DNA of 64,000 nucleotides from JAUIAI01 sp963732405 (GTDB taxonomy: Bacteria > Pseudomonadota > Gammaproteobacteria > Burkholderiales > Burkholderiaceae_E), in NCBI GenBank assembly GCA_963732405.1, contig CAVSZG010000001.1:2046001-2110000 (forward strand). The letters run 5' to 3'. This document shows, in pieces, positions 8,581 through 17,055 of this stretch. The notes under the pieces were generated by a model. That model was given only the letters and a program-made list of their open reading frames with translations. It made no database searches and was not told the origin of the DNA. Numbering within the stretch: position 1 is the first letter of the stretch; every line of letters begins with the position of its first letter. The position numbers were made by a program, and so were the translations under genes.

Positions 8581-9785
8581 GCACCACTCCGGTCGGTGAG
8601 CACCGCCATCGCGGCCATCACGCCGCCGGGTCGGTGAGGCACACCGGCCAGCGCCAGGCCCATTTCGATGCCGGCCAGACTGCCCAGCAATGTCAGATCG
8701 TTGAAGTCGCCCAGATGACCGAGGCGGAACACCTTGCCGGCCAGGCGGCCCAGGCCGGTGCCCAGCGACATGTTGAAGCGCTCCAGAATCAGCGCCCGCA
8801 AGGCATCCGAATCGACGGGTGAGTCGGTCGGCATCATGATCGCGGTCAATACCGGACTGTATTGCGCCGGATTGCGGCACAACACCTCCAGACCCCAGGC
8901 CTGCACGGCGGCACGCGCCGCCGCACCATGACGCCGGTGTCGGGCGAAGACACGGTCCAGCCCTTCCTCGCGCAACATGTCGATGGCTTCGGCCAGTCCG
9001 TAGAGCAGATTGGTCGCCGGTGTCGATGGCCAGTAACCCTTGGCATTGGCCTGCAGGATTTCATCCCAGGCCCAATAGGCCCGCGGCAGCGTGGCCTGCC
9101 GTGAGGCGGCGATTGCTTTGGCGCTGACCGCATTGAACGACAGACCCGGCGGCAGCATCAGACCTTTTTGTGACCCGGCGATGGTCACGTCCACCCCCCA
9201 GGCATCGTGGCGATACTCGGCCGAGCCCAGGCCGGAGATCGTGTCGACCAGCAGCAGCGCCGGATGATCGGCGGCATCGATGGCCTGGCGCAGGGCCGCG
9301 ATGTCGGACGTGACGCCGGTGGAGGTTTCATTGTGCACGGCGCACACCGCCTTGATCGAGCGGGACTGGTCGGCCAGCAAGGTCTGGCGAACCTGATCGC
9401 AGTCCACGCCGCTGCGCCAGTCCGAGCCGATCACGATGGTCTGCAGACCGAGTCGGCCGGCCAAGCGGTTCCAGAGCGAGGCGAAGTGACCGGTTTCATA
9501 CATGAGGACGGTGTCGCCCGGACTGAGCGTGTTGACCAGTGCCGCTTCCCACGCACCCGTGCCCGAACCCGGATAGATGATCACGGGTTGACTGGTCTGG
9601 AAGATCTCGCGAATGCCCGACAGCACCTGCAGCCCGAGCCGGGCAAAGGCCGGGCCGCGATGATCGATGGTCGGATGGTCCATCGCGCGCAGGATTCGAT
9701 CGGGCACAGGGGTGGGTCCCGGAATCTGCAGAAAATGCCGGCCGCTCGGGTGATCATTGAGGACGGCGCCGCTGGGCAGCTTCAT
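8577..9785 (-). CDS. Class V aminotransferase, serine/alanine-glyoxylate aminotransferase type
   Basis: The 402-residue protein has the family opening (QIPGPTPVPDRI), the YPGSGTGAWEAAL loop, LLLVDTISGLGS with the PLP-contacting Asp, and the PLP lysine in AGSQKGLMLPPGL (Lys about 207). That combination is typical of serine-glyoxylate (SgaA/AGAT) enzymes, which convert serine plus glyoxylate to hydroxypyruvate plus glycine. It is coupled by ATGA to the second aminotransferase downstream and divergent from the FAD/Fe-S dehydrogenase, so these three may form a glyoxylate/2-hydroxyacid module. Purine catabolic ureidoglycine transaminases are close relatives and remain possible. Confidence 0.82.
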   Translation of the reverse strand: MKLPSGAVLNDHPSGRHFLQIPGPTPVPDRILRAMDHPTIDHRGPAFARLGLQVLSGIREIFQTSQPVIIYPGSGTGAWEAALVNTLSPGDTVLMYETGHFASLWNRLAGRLGLQTIVIGSDWRSGVDCDQVRQTLLADQSRSIKAVCAVHNETSTGVTSDIAALRQAIDAADHPALLLVDTISGLGSAEYRHDAWGVDVTIAGSQKGLMLPPGLSFNAVSAKAIAASRQATLPRAYWAWDEILQANAKGYWPSTPATNLLYGLAEAIDMLREEGLDRVFARHRRHGAAARAAVQAWGLEVLCRNPAQYSPVLTAIMMPTDSPVDSDALRALILERFNMSLGTGLGRLAGKVFRLGHLGDFNDLTLLGSLAGIEMGLALAGVPHRPGGVMAAMAVLTDRSGA

Positions 9786-9870
9786 GCAGTAGTCTCCGGG
9801 TAATGCTCACGAGGGCAGGGCGGGCAGGTTCAGCCCACGACATAAAATATACCGGAATGAATACGCTCGC

Positions 9871-12800
9871 ATGAACGCGCCGATGACTGGCACCACGCTG
9901 CATGCGCCGGCGCTCGAACGCAGCCGGCTCGCCCATCGGCTGCGCCGACTGTTGCGCGGCGAGGTGTTGTTCGACGCCGCCTCGCGAGCACGCTACGCAA
10001 CCGACGCATCCATCTATCAGATCGATCCGGTGGGCGTGGTGGTGCCACGTGATGCGGCCGATGTGCAGGCCGTGTTCGAGCTGGCCAATCAGATGAAGGT
10101 GCCGATACTGGCACGCGGCGCGGGCACCAGCCAGTGCGGGCAGACCGTGGGTGAAGCACTGGTCATCGACAACAGTCGGTATCTGCGCGCAATCACCGAT
10201 CTCGATGTGCAGCGGCGCACGGTCATCGTCGAGCCGGGCGTGGTGCTCGATGATCTGAACGCCTATCTGAAGCCGCATGGCCTGTGGTTTCCGGTCGATG
10301 TGTCGACCAGTGCCCAGGCCACCATCGGCGGCATGGCCGGCAACAACTCCTGCGGCTCGCGTTCGATCGCCTACGGCAACATGGTGCACAACGTGCTCGG
10401 CATCGATGCGCTGCTGGCCGATGGCACGCGTCAGGGATTTGGTCCCTTCGGTGCCCGATCGACGCTGGCCTTGGGCAGTGGCCGTGCGCGCACGCTGGTG
10501 TCGGCATTGTTCGAACTAGCCGATCGCGAGCGCGATGAAATCGCCCGGCGGTTTCCCAAGGTATTGCGCCGTGTGGGCGGCTACAACCTCGATGTGTTCA
10601 ATCCGCAATCACCGCGGCCCTACACCCCTGACGGCTCGGTCAATCTGGCACATCTGCTGGTTGGCTCGGAGGGCACGCTGGCGTATTTCGAACGCCTGCA
10701 TTTACAGCTTGCCCCGCTGCCGGCTCACAAGGCCCTGGGTGTGGTCAATTTCGCCCGGTTTCGTGACGCGATGGCGGCGGCCCAGCACATCGTGACGCTG
10801 GGGCCGTGCGCGGTCGAACTGGTCGATCGCACAATGATCGATCTGGCCCGGCGCAATCCGGCCTTTCGCGCCGTGATCGAGACTGCACTGGTCGATCCGA
10901 CCGCCGAGACACCCGAAGCCATCCTGCTGGTCGAATTCGCCGGCGACGATGCCGGCACCCAGCAGGCACTGCTCACCCGACTGACCGGGCTAATGGCCGA
11001 TCACGGTCATCCGGACAGTGTGGTTGCAATCGCGCAGCCGGCCCGCCAGAAGGCGCTCTGGGATGTGCGCAAGGCGGGTCTGAACATCATGATGTCGTTG
11101 CGTGGTGACGGCAAGCCGGTCAGCTTCATTGAAGACTGCGCGGTACCGCTCGAGCATCTGGCCGACTATACCGATGCGCTGACCGAGGTGTTCACCCGCC
11201 ACGGCACGCGCGGCACCTGGTATGCCCATGCCTCGGTGGGCACCCTGCATGTGCGGCCGATTCTGGACATGCGTCGTGATGGTGCGGCCAGGATGCGGGC
11301 GATTGCCGAGGAGGCCTCGCAGCTGGTGCGACGCTATCAGGGTGCGTTCTCTGGCGAACATGGCGACGGCCTGGTCAGAACCGAATGGGTCGGCTGGCAG
11401 TTCGGGCAACGAATGGTCGGCGCCTTCGAAACGGTCAAGGATTTGTTTGATCCGCAGGGACTGCTCAATCCAGGCAAGATCGTGCGCGGCTCGCGCATGG
11501 ACGACACGCGCCTGTTCCGGTATCCGCCGGGGCAGACGCCGACCGCGCTGGCCCCGGCATTCGACTGGTCGGCCTGGAATGTCCAGAATGATCCGGTCAC
11601 CGAAGCGCTGACGCCTGCGGGTAGCGGTGGCGATCCGACCGGGGGCCTGGCCAAGGCCGTCGAGATGTGCAACAACAATGGTCATTGCCGCAAGTTCGAT
11701 GCGGGCGTGATGTGTCCGAGCTGGCGGATCAGTCGCGAAGAGCAGCATCTGGTGCGCGGGCGGGCCAATACGCTGCGCCAGGCCTTGTCCGGTCGCCTGC
11801 CCGGCGGTCTGACATCGGATGCCGTGACCGAGGCCTTGTCGCTGTGCGTGGGTTGCAAGGCCTGCCAGCGTGAATGCCCGACCGGCGTCGATATGGCCCG
11901 CATGAAATTCGAGATCGCTGCCCAGCGGGCACGGCTGCGGCGACCAGGCCTGCGCGAGCGCCTGATCGCCTACCTGCCGCGTTATGTGAACCGGCTGGCG
12001 CCGCTGGCTCCCTTGCTTCGCCTGCGCGATCGTTTGCCGGGTCTGCCCTGGCTGGGCGAGGCCTTGTTTGGTATTGCGGCGGCGCGCAGTCTGCCGGCCT
12101 GGCGATCCGATACCTTCCTGCGCCGCCAAGCCGGGGTAGGGCAAGGCGCGTCAGCGGGTCACCTGGTCAGCATCGATCAGGCCGATGCGGTGCTCTGGGT
12201 CGACACCTTCAACAATGCCTTCGATCCCGACACGGTCGAGGCCGCCTTGCGGGTATTCGCCGCGGCCGGCATCCGGGTCGCGCTGGCGCAGCCGGTCGCC
12301 GGTGAGGCTCAAGCCCATCCGCTGTGCTGCGGTCGGCCCTTTCTGGCTGCCGGGCTCGTCGATGAGGCCCGCGCCGAAGCGCGACGCGTGTTTGCGGCGC
12401 TGGCGCCGGCGCTCGATCGAGGCCTGCCGATCATCGGCCTCGAACCTTCGTGCATCCTGACCGCGAGGGACGAATATCCGGTGCTCGGTCTGGGCGGCGA
12501 GGCACAGCGTCTGGCCTCACTGGCCATGACCTTCGAGGAATTCCTGGCGCGTGAACACGCCGCGAATCGCCTGACCCTGTCGCTCAAGCCGCTGCCGACA
12601 GGCCGGGTCTGGTTGCACGGCCATTGCCATCAGAAGGCTCATGATGCCGTGCGACCGATCCAGACCGTGCTCGGCCTGATTCCGGAGCTGGAAGTGATGC
12701 TCATCGAAACCAGTTGCTGCGGCATGGCTGGCGCCTTCGGATACGAGGCCGAACACTACGAGGCTTCGATGCAGATGGCGCAACTCGCCCTGTTGCCCGC

Positions 12801-12927
12801 CGTGCAGTCGGCGCCCGATCAGGATCTCATCGTGGCTGACGGCACCAGCTGCCGGCATCAGATCCTGGATGGTGCGCAGCGCCAAGCCTTGCACGTGGCG
12901 CAGGTGCTGGCCCGCGCGCTCGGTTAG
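9871..12927 (+). CDS. FAD-linked oxidase/Fe-S fusion, YdiJ/GlcD-GlcF-like 2-hydroxyacid dehydrogenase
   Basis: The 1018-residue protein has three parts. Residues ~50-540 are a GlcD-type FAD_binding_4 plus C-terminal cap (ARGAGTSQCGQ, GGMAGNNSCGSRSIAYG). Residues ~595-690 are a ferredoxin-like section with CNNNGHCRKFD and CVGCKACQRECP cysteine clusters. The C-terminal ~250 residues carry two CCG-type motifs (HPLCCGRPF, ETSCCGMAGAFG). This layout and length match E. coli YdiJ, a D-2-hydroxyglutarate dehydrogenase, and recall a fused glycolate oxidase GlcD+GlcF. The substrate is inferred only. It is divergent from two aminotransferases and ends just before the convergent marR-type gene. Confidence 0.87.
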   Translation: MNAPMTGTTLHAPALERSRLAHRLRRLLRGEVLFDAASRARYATDASIYQIDPVGVVVPRDAADVQAVFELANQMKVPILARGAGTSQCGQTVGEALVIDNSRYLRAITDLDVQRRTVIVEPGVVLDDLNAYLKPHGLWFPVDVSTSAQATIGGMAGNNSCGSRSIAYGNMVHNVLGIDALLADGTRQGFGPFGARSTLALGSGRARTLVSALFELADRERDEIARRFPKVLRRVGGYNLDVFNPQSPRPYTPDGSVNLAHLLVGSEGTLAYFERLHLQLAPLPAHKALGVVNFARFRDAMAAAQHIVTLGPCAVELVDRTMIDLARRNPAFRAVIETALVDPTAETPEAILLVEFAGDDAGTQQALLTRLTGLMADHGHPDSVVAIAQPARQKALWDVRKAGLNIMMSLRGDGKPVSFIEDCAVPLEHLADYTDALTEVFTRHGTRGTWYAHASVGTLHVRPILDMRRDGAARMRAIAEEASQLVRRYQGAFSGEHGDGLVRTEWVGWQFGQRMVGAFETVKDLFDPQGLLNPGKIVRGSRMDDTRLFRYPPGQTPTALAPAFDWSAWNVQNDPVTEALTPAGSGGDPTGGLAKAVEMCNNNGHCRKFDAGVMCPSWRISREEQHLVRGRANTLRQALSGRLPGGLTSDAVTEALSLCVGCKACQRECPTGVDMARMKFEIAAQRARLRRPGLRERLIAYLPRYVNRLAPLAPLLRLRDRLPGLPWLGEALFGIAAARSLPAWRSDTFLRRQAGVGQGASAGHLVSIDQADAVLWVDTFNNAFDPDTVEAALRVFAAAGIRVALAQPVAGEAQAHPLCCGRPFLAAGLVDEARAEARRVFAALAPALDRGLPIIGLEPSCILTARDEYPVLGLGGEAQRLASLAMTFEEFLAREHAANRLTLSLKPLPTGRVWLHGHCHQKAHDAVRPIQTVLGLIPELEVMLIETSCCGMAGAFGYEAEHYEASMQMAQLALLPAVQSAPDQDLIVADGTSCRHQILDGAQRQALHVAQVLARALG

Positions 12928-12936
12928 TGTCGCTCG

Positions 12937-12959
12937 GCCAGTCCCGGTCGGCTACTGGC
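12937..12959. terminator. Possible hairpin between convergent genes
   Basis: GCCAGT (12937-12942) and ACTGGC (12954-12959) can pair around an 11-nt loop, 10 nt after the dehydrogenase stop and just before the convergent marR-type stop at 12966. The stem is short and there is no T-run, so this is a weak candidate for 3'-end formation. Confidence 0.3.
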
Positions 12960-12965
12960 GGCCGT

Positions 12966-13424
12966 TCAATCGCCGGTCTGTTGATCGTGCAGGGCGTGCA
13001 TCACCTGCAGCCAATGCCGCTGCGCGGAGCTCCCGCAACGGGCGAACACGGCGGCCAGCAATTCGGTCTGGGTGCCACTGAGCGTGGCCTCCAGGCGTTT
13101 GCCGCTCGCGCTGAGCGACAGGTGTCTGACCCGGCGATCCTCGCGACCGGGCCTTGAATCGATCAGCCCCAGTTCGATGAGACGGCGCAATGGCGTGTTC
13201 AGCGCCTGCTTGCTCACGGCCAGCACGGCCAACAATTCATTGACCTTTATGCCGGGTTGGCGACCTACAAAGTACAGGATCCGGTGATGCACCCGGCCCA
13301 GACCGCGTCGCGCCAGCAGTGAGTCCGGTCCGCGGGTGAAGGCACGATAGCCGAAATAGAGGGCTTCAATCGCATCGCGTAGCGCAGGGTCTGCCGGGCT
13401 TGCCGGATCTTTAAGGTCAACCAT
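12966..13424 (-). CDS. MarR-family transcriptional regulator
   Basis: The 152-residue protein has the winged-helix layout of MarR: GLGRVHHRILYFV, then the helix-turn-helix KVNELLAVLAVSKQALNTPL, then the wing with GREDRRVRHLSLS. I choose the ATG at 13424; a farther start near 13457 would run into the intergenic operators. The start codon lies inside a GTCAA-N5-TTGAC palindrome, and a second copy lies 47 bp away in front of the divergent aminotransferase gene. It therefore likely represses itself and that neighbour, released by an unknown small ligand. Confidence 0.88.
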   Translation of the reverse strand: MVDLKDPASPADPALRDAIEALYFGYRAFTRGPDSLLARRGLGRVHHRILYFVGRQPGIKVNELLAVLAVSKQALNTPLRRLIELGLIDSRPGREDRRVRHLSLSASGKRLEATLSGTQTELLAAVFARCGSSAQRHWLQVMHALHDQQTGD

Positions 13425-13430
13425 ATTGAC
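13416..13430. promoter_or_regulatory. Palindromic operator 1 (GTCAA-N5-TTGAC), overlapping the MarR start codon
   Basis: Exact inverted repeat GTCAA CCATA TTGAC. It covers the ATG of the MarR-type gene (13422-13424), so a bound repressor would block its own expression. In a 19-nt frame it matches the reverse complement of operator 2 at 17 positions. Confidence 0.7.
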
Positions 13431-13462
13431 ATGGTAGGCCGGACCCGGCAGCATCACAACAA

Positions 13463-13477
13463 GTCAATACTGTTGAC
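13463..13477. promoter_or_regulatory. Palindromic operator 2 (GTCAA-N5-TTGAC), upstream of the divergent aminotransferase
   Basis: Exact inverted repeat GTCAA TACTG TTGAC, centred 47 bp from operator 1 and in the opposite orientation when the asymmetric flank (AGG) is considered. It lies 35 nt before the aminotransferase ATG at 13512, a normal place to block promoter or early transcription. Confidence 0.7.
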
Positions 13478-13511
13478 CTTTAATTCCAGCCAACCCGTCG
13501 GGATCCCAACC

Positions 13512-14654
13512 ATGTCATCCAGCAGGCTGTCCGCACGCGTCGAAAGACTCCACAGTTCGCCGATCCGCGACATTCTCGCGGTGATCGACCGGCCCGGCAT
13601 GGTCTCATTCGCCGGCGGGCTCCCGGCGCCCGACAGTTTTCCCGCGCTGAATCTGGCTGGAATGCCGGGCAGCTGTCTGCAATATGGTCCCAGCGAGGGC
13701 GAACCGGCGTTGCGCGCACAGATCGCCCGTGACCTCGGGCAGATCGGCCTTGCCGTTGGCGCCGAGCAGGTGCTGATCCTGTCGGGATCGCAGCAGGGCA
13801 TCGATCTGGTGGGCAAGTTGTTCATCGATCCTGGGTCGCCGGTCGCCCTCGAGTCACCGACGTATCTGGCTGCGCTGCAGGTATTCCGGTTTCAGGGCGC
13901 CCGCCCGGTGACGCTGGACCCCGACGCGCCCGAACGGGCGCTGACCGGCCAGGCGGAATCACCCGGCCTGGCTTATGTGATTCCGACCTTCCAGAATCCC
14001 ACGGGTGCCTGCTGGTCGCTCGAACAGCGACGGCGTCTGGCGGCCCAGGCCGATCGAACCGGCACGGTCATTGTCGAGGATGATCCCTATCGTGACCTGG
14101 TCTATGACCCGGTCGAGCGCACACCCATCTGCGCTCATCTGCGTCAGGCATCCTGGATCTATCAGGGTTCCTTCTCCAAGAGTCTGGCGCCGGGGCTGCG
14201 ACTCGGATTCCTGGTGGCCTCGCCCGATCTCATGCCCTGGCTGATCCGGCTCAAGCAGGCTGCCGATCTGCACAGCAGCCGGATCAGCCAGTGGCTGGTG
14301 CTCGAGCAGTTGCAGTCATCAGGGCGCGCCGAGCGTCTGGCCGGCCTGGCGAAATCCTATCGCGCGCAACGCGACCGCTTTCAGGCGATCTTGCTCGAGC
14401 ACTTCAGCGATCTGGCGACCTGGTCGTTACCCGCCGGGGGCTTGTTCTTCTGGCTGCGCCTGAATCGACCGATCGACACCACGACCTTGCTCGCTTGGGC
14501 GATCGACCAGTCGGTTGCCTTCATGCCGGGCGAACCGTTTTTCGCCGATCGGGCGCAGGCCTATCCGGCCATCCGCCTGAACTTCAGCCATGCCACGGCA
14601 GATCAGGCCCGCCGGGGTCTGGCCGTCCTGGCCGGGCTGCTGCGCGCCGCCTGA
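13512..14654 (+). CDS. PLP-dependent aminotransferase, 2-aminoadipate/MocR-C-terminal type
   Basis: The 380-residue protein opens with LSARVERLHSSPIRDIL and FAGGLPAPDSFP, has LQYGPSEGEPALR, the PTFQNPTG motif, a VEDDPYRDL Asp, and the PLP lysine in YQGSFSKSLAPGLRLG. This is the LysN/ARO8-like subgroup that resembles the catalytic half of MocR regulators but lacks their DNA-binding domain. Members act on 2-aminoadipate, aromatic or branched-chain amino acids. The ATG at 13512 is preferred over farther upstream starts, which would overlap the operator. It is probably controlled by the divergent MarR-type repressor. Confidence 0.85.
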   Translation: MSSSRLSARVERLHSSPIRDILAVIDRPGMVSFAGGLPAPDSFPALNLAGMPGSCLQYGPSEGEPALRAQIARDLGQIGLAVGAEQVLILSGSQQGIDLVGKLFIDPGSPVALESPTYLAALQVFRFQGARPVTLDPDAPERALTGQAESPGLAYVIPTFQNPTGACWSLEQRRRLAAQADRTGTVIVEDDPYRDLVYDPVERTPICAHLRQASWIYQGSFSKSLAPGLRLGFLVASPDLMPWLIRLKQAADLHSSRISQWLVLEQLQSSGRAERLAGLAKSYRAQRDRFQAILLEHFSDLATWSLPAGGLFFWLRLNRPIDTTTLLAWAIDQSVAFMPGEPFFADRAQAYPAIRLNFSHATADQARRGLAVLAGLLRAA

Positions 14655-14748
14655 TCACCTGGTCATCGGCGTCGTCTGCATTGACAGGGAACCCGCCGGG
14701 TGCGATACGCTTTGCGCCTGGTGCAGGGACACGCTGATGGAGGGAGGA

Positions 14749-15195
14749 ATGTACGAAGCGAAAACCAAGCCGACCAAGGCCAGTGTCGCGACCTATCTGG
14801 CTGCGATCGACGACCCGGAACGGCGGCGCGACTGCAAGGCCCTCGCTGCATTGATGCGGCGCGTCACGGGTTGTCGCGCCACGATGTGGGGGTCAGGTAT
14901 CGTCGGCTTCGACCGTTATCACTATCGATATGCGAGTGGCCATGAAGGCGACTCGTGTGTCGTGGGCTTTGCATCGGGCAAGGCCCACATCAGCGTGTAT
15001 CTGCTCGCCGGCTTCGAATCCGACGAGATGCGTGCGCTGCTCGCCACATTGGGCCGGCACAAGTTGGGCAAGGCCTGCCTCTATATCAAGCGTCTATCGG
15101 ATGTCGACCTGGCGGTGCTCGAGTCGATGGTGCTCAGGTCGGTTGAGATCATCAAAACGCGATATCCGTCCGTTGTTGCGGACGATGGCGCATAA
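14749..15195 (+). CDS. DUF1801 domain protein (YdhG-like)
   Basis: This 148-residue protein has the DUF1801 pattern: short N-terminal helix with VATYLAAIDDPERRRDC, a central MWGSGIVGFDRYHYRY motif, and a C-terminal GKACLYIKRLSDVD segment. The function of the family is not established. The ATG at 14749 is chosen because a strong GGAGG site (14739-14743) precedes it by 5 nt; the nearby in-frame ATG at 14737 would have its site inside the gene. It stands alone between the aminotransferase and the sugar operon. Confidence 0.8.
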   Translation: MYEAKTKPTKASVATYLAAIDDPERRRDCKALAALMRRVTGCRATMWGSGIVGFDRYHYRYASGHEGDSCVVGFASGKAHISVYLLAGFESDEMRALLATLGRHKLGKACLYIKRLSDVDLAVLESMVLRSVEIIKTRYPSVVADDGA

Positions 15196-15354
15196 GCGAA
15201 TGCCAGGCGCTCCATCGGGCGTCCGCCTCGATCTATCGTCGCGCCGATCGCTTCAGTTAGACTAGTCCGAACACCAATGGCGCGATCGTCCGGTCAGCTT
15301 GCGATGGGCGCATGGGTGAGAACATCCCGGACATGACAACAAGACGGACGGGTT

Positions 15355-16335
15355 ATGACGAGACAGGATGTCCAGATTCGAGAGTCGTTTGAGCCCGATC
15401 GCCATGCGCCGGACGAGCTCTTGCTGCCGTCAGGCGGCGAGGCGGCCACAACGCCACGGCTGTCACTGATCTGGCCCGGGCCTGACCGGCTCGGTGAGTC
15501 ACCCCGCTGGAATCCGCGTGATGCCAGCCTCTGGTGGGTCGATTCATTCGCCCCGGCAATCCGTCGTCTCGATACCCGGACCGGTCAGGTGACGATTTTT
15601 GAGATGCCCGCCGACATCGGTTCCTTCGTATTCGCCCACGATGGCAGTCTGGTCGCGGCCACACGCGCCGGCTTTCTGCGCGTTGATATCGATGGCGATA
15701 CGCTGCACACCCGGACCATTGCCGATCCACTGGCACGCAACCGGCGCCTGATGCTCAATGACGGCCGTTGCGACCAACGGGGTCGTTATTGGTGTGCGAG
15801 CGTGCACTCGGATTTTGTCGGTCGCTCGGCCGAGTTGCTCAGACTCGACCCGGACGGCACGGTCTCGCTCATCGAGACCGGCTTCGTGATCGGCAATGGC
15901 ATCGCCATCTCACCCGACAATCGTCGCTTTTATCTGGCGGACAGCCGCGATGAGATCGTCTGGGTATGGGATTTTGATCTCGATGCCGGCCGGCTCTCCC
16001 ACAAACGCCCGTTTTTCAGCACGGCGGCTATCGATGGCCGGGTCGATGGTGCTGCCTGCGATACCGAGGGCAATTACTGGTGTGCGCTGGTTCACGGCGC
16101 AGCCATTGCGTGCATCTCGCCCGACGGTCGATTGATCCGGCGAATCGAGGTCCCGACCCGACATCCGACCATGGTGTGTTTTGGTGGTCAGCATCTGGAG
16201 AGTCTGTTCGTGACCAGCGCCGCACAATTGCTCGACCCGGCCGAGCGTCCGGCCTGGCCGCAGGCCGGCGGCTTGTTCCGCATCGATGGCTGCGGCGCGC
16301 GTGGCCTGCCTGAACCACTGTACGGCCTCTCATGA
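15355..16335 (+). CDS. SMP-30/gluconolactonase-type beta-propeller lactonase, first gene of a sugar operon
   Basis: The 326-residue protein has the metal-binding and fold markers of the SMP-30/gluconolactonase/LRE family: GESPRWNP with the metal Glu, LNDGRCDQRGRYW, GNGIAISPDN with the metal Asn/Asp, and DGAACDTEGNYWCAL. It would hydrolyse a sugar 1,4- or 1,5-lactone to the aldonic acid. An N-terminal ~35-residue extension precedes the propeller. It starts an operon with an SDR (ATGA overlap), an ABC importer and a Gfo/Idh oxidoreductase, which points to oxidative breakdown of an imported sugar. A second family member lies at 39233. Confidence 0.85.
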   Translation: MTRQDVQIRESFEPDRHAPDELLLPSGGEAATTPRLSLIWPGPDRLGESPRWNPRDASLWWVDSFAPAIRRLDTRTGQVTIFEMPADIGSFVFAHDGSLVAATRAGFLRVDIDGDTLHTRTIADPLARNRRLMLNDGRCDQRGRYWCASVHSDFVGRSAELLRLDPDGTVSLIETGFVIGNGIAISPDNRRFYLADSRDEIVWVWDFDLDAGRLSHKRPFFSTAAIDGRVDGAACDTEGNYWCALVHGAAIACISPDGRLIRRIEVPTRHPTMVCFGGQHLESLFVTSAAQLLDPAERPAWPQAGGLFRIDGCGARGLPEPLYGLS

Positions 16336-17006
16336 ACCGTGCCAGCGTGCTCATCACCGGCTGCGATACCGGACTCGGTCGCGAGTTTGCGATCCAGTAT
16401 GCGCGGGCCGGATTCGAGGTTCACGCCTGCTACCGTGATCCGGCCAACCGGATCGACGATTCAGGCATGCATCATCATGCCCTGGACGTGACCGTTGTCG
16501 CCCAGTTTGATGCCCTGAAGGCTGAATTGGGCGATGCGCCGATCGACGTGTTGGTCTCCAATGCCGGCATCGGCCGCGAACTTGGCCGGCTCGGCTCGCT
16601 CGACTTTGATGAAGTTCAGCGAATCCTGATGACCAACACGGTCGGTCCGCTGCGCCTGGTTGAGACGCTGACCGACAATGTCGCGGCGAGCCGCCAGCGG
16701 CGGATTGCCATCGTCTCGAGCCGCATGGGCTCGATCGCATCCAATCTGACCGGCGGCCACTATGGTTATCGCGCGAGCAAGGCCGGTCTCAATGCCATTG
16801 GCCGCAGTCTGGCGATCGATCTGGCCGCCCGCGGCATCACGGTGGCCATGCTGCATCCGGGTTGGGTTGCCACGGCAGGAGGCGGACCCGACGCGCCGAT
16901 CACGGCCAGCGAGAGCGTCGAAGCGATGCGCGCCATCGTGGCGCGATTGGGCAATCACGAAACCGGTGGTTTCTTCACGATCTCGGGGCAGTTGTTGCCA
17001 TGGTAG
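16332..17006 (+). CDS. Short-chain dehydrogenase/reductase (SDR)
   Basis: The 224-residue Rossmann protein has the NAD(P)-binding TGCDTGLGREF motif near residues 10-20, SNAGIG, the catalytic Ser in VSSRMGS, and YGYRASKAG (Tyr-x3-Lys). It resembles the C-factor/csgA-like short SDRs. It overlaps the lactonase gene by ATGA and precedes the ABC ATPase by 49 nt. A sugar or sugar-acid oxidation step is inferred from the operon; the sequence alone does not give the substrate. Confidence 0.85.
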   Translation: MNRASVLITGCDTGLGREFAIQYARAGFEVHACYRDPANRIDDSGMHHHALDVTVVAQFDALKAELGDAPIDVLVSNAGIGRELGRLGSLDFDEVQRILMTNTVGPLRLVETLTDNVAASRQRRIAIVSSRMGSIASNLTGGHYGYRASKAGLNAIGRSLAIDLAARGITVAMLHPGWVATAGGGPDAPITASESVEAMRAIVARLGNHETGGFFTISGQLLPW

Positions 17007-17055
17007 GTCGGCGCATTGAATCAACACGGGCCGCAATGACCCGGGTGCGCCACTG

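Noticed and set aside
9857..9874. Five-codon frame overlapping the dehydrogenase start by ATGA
   Set aside because: Too short to support as a gene and has no clear ribosome-binding site or leader features.
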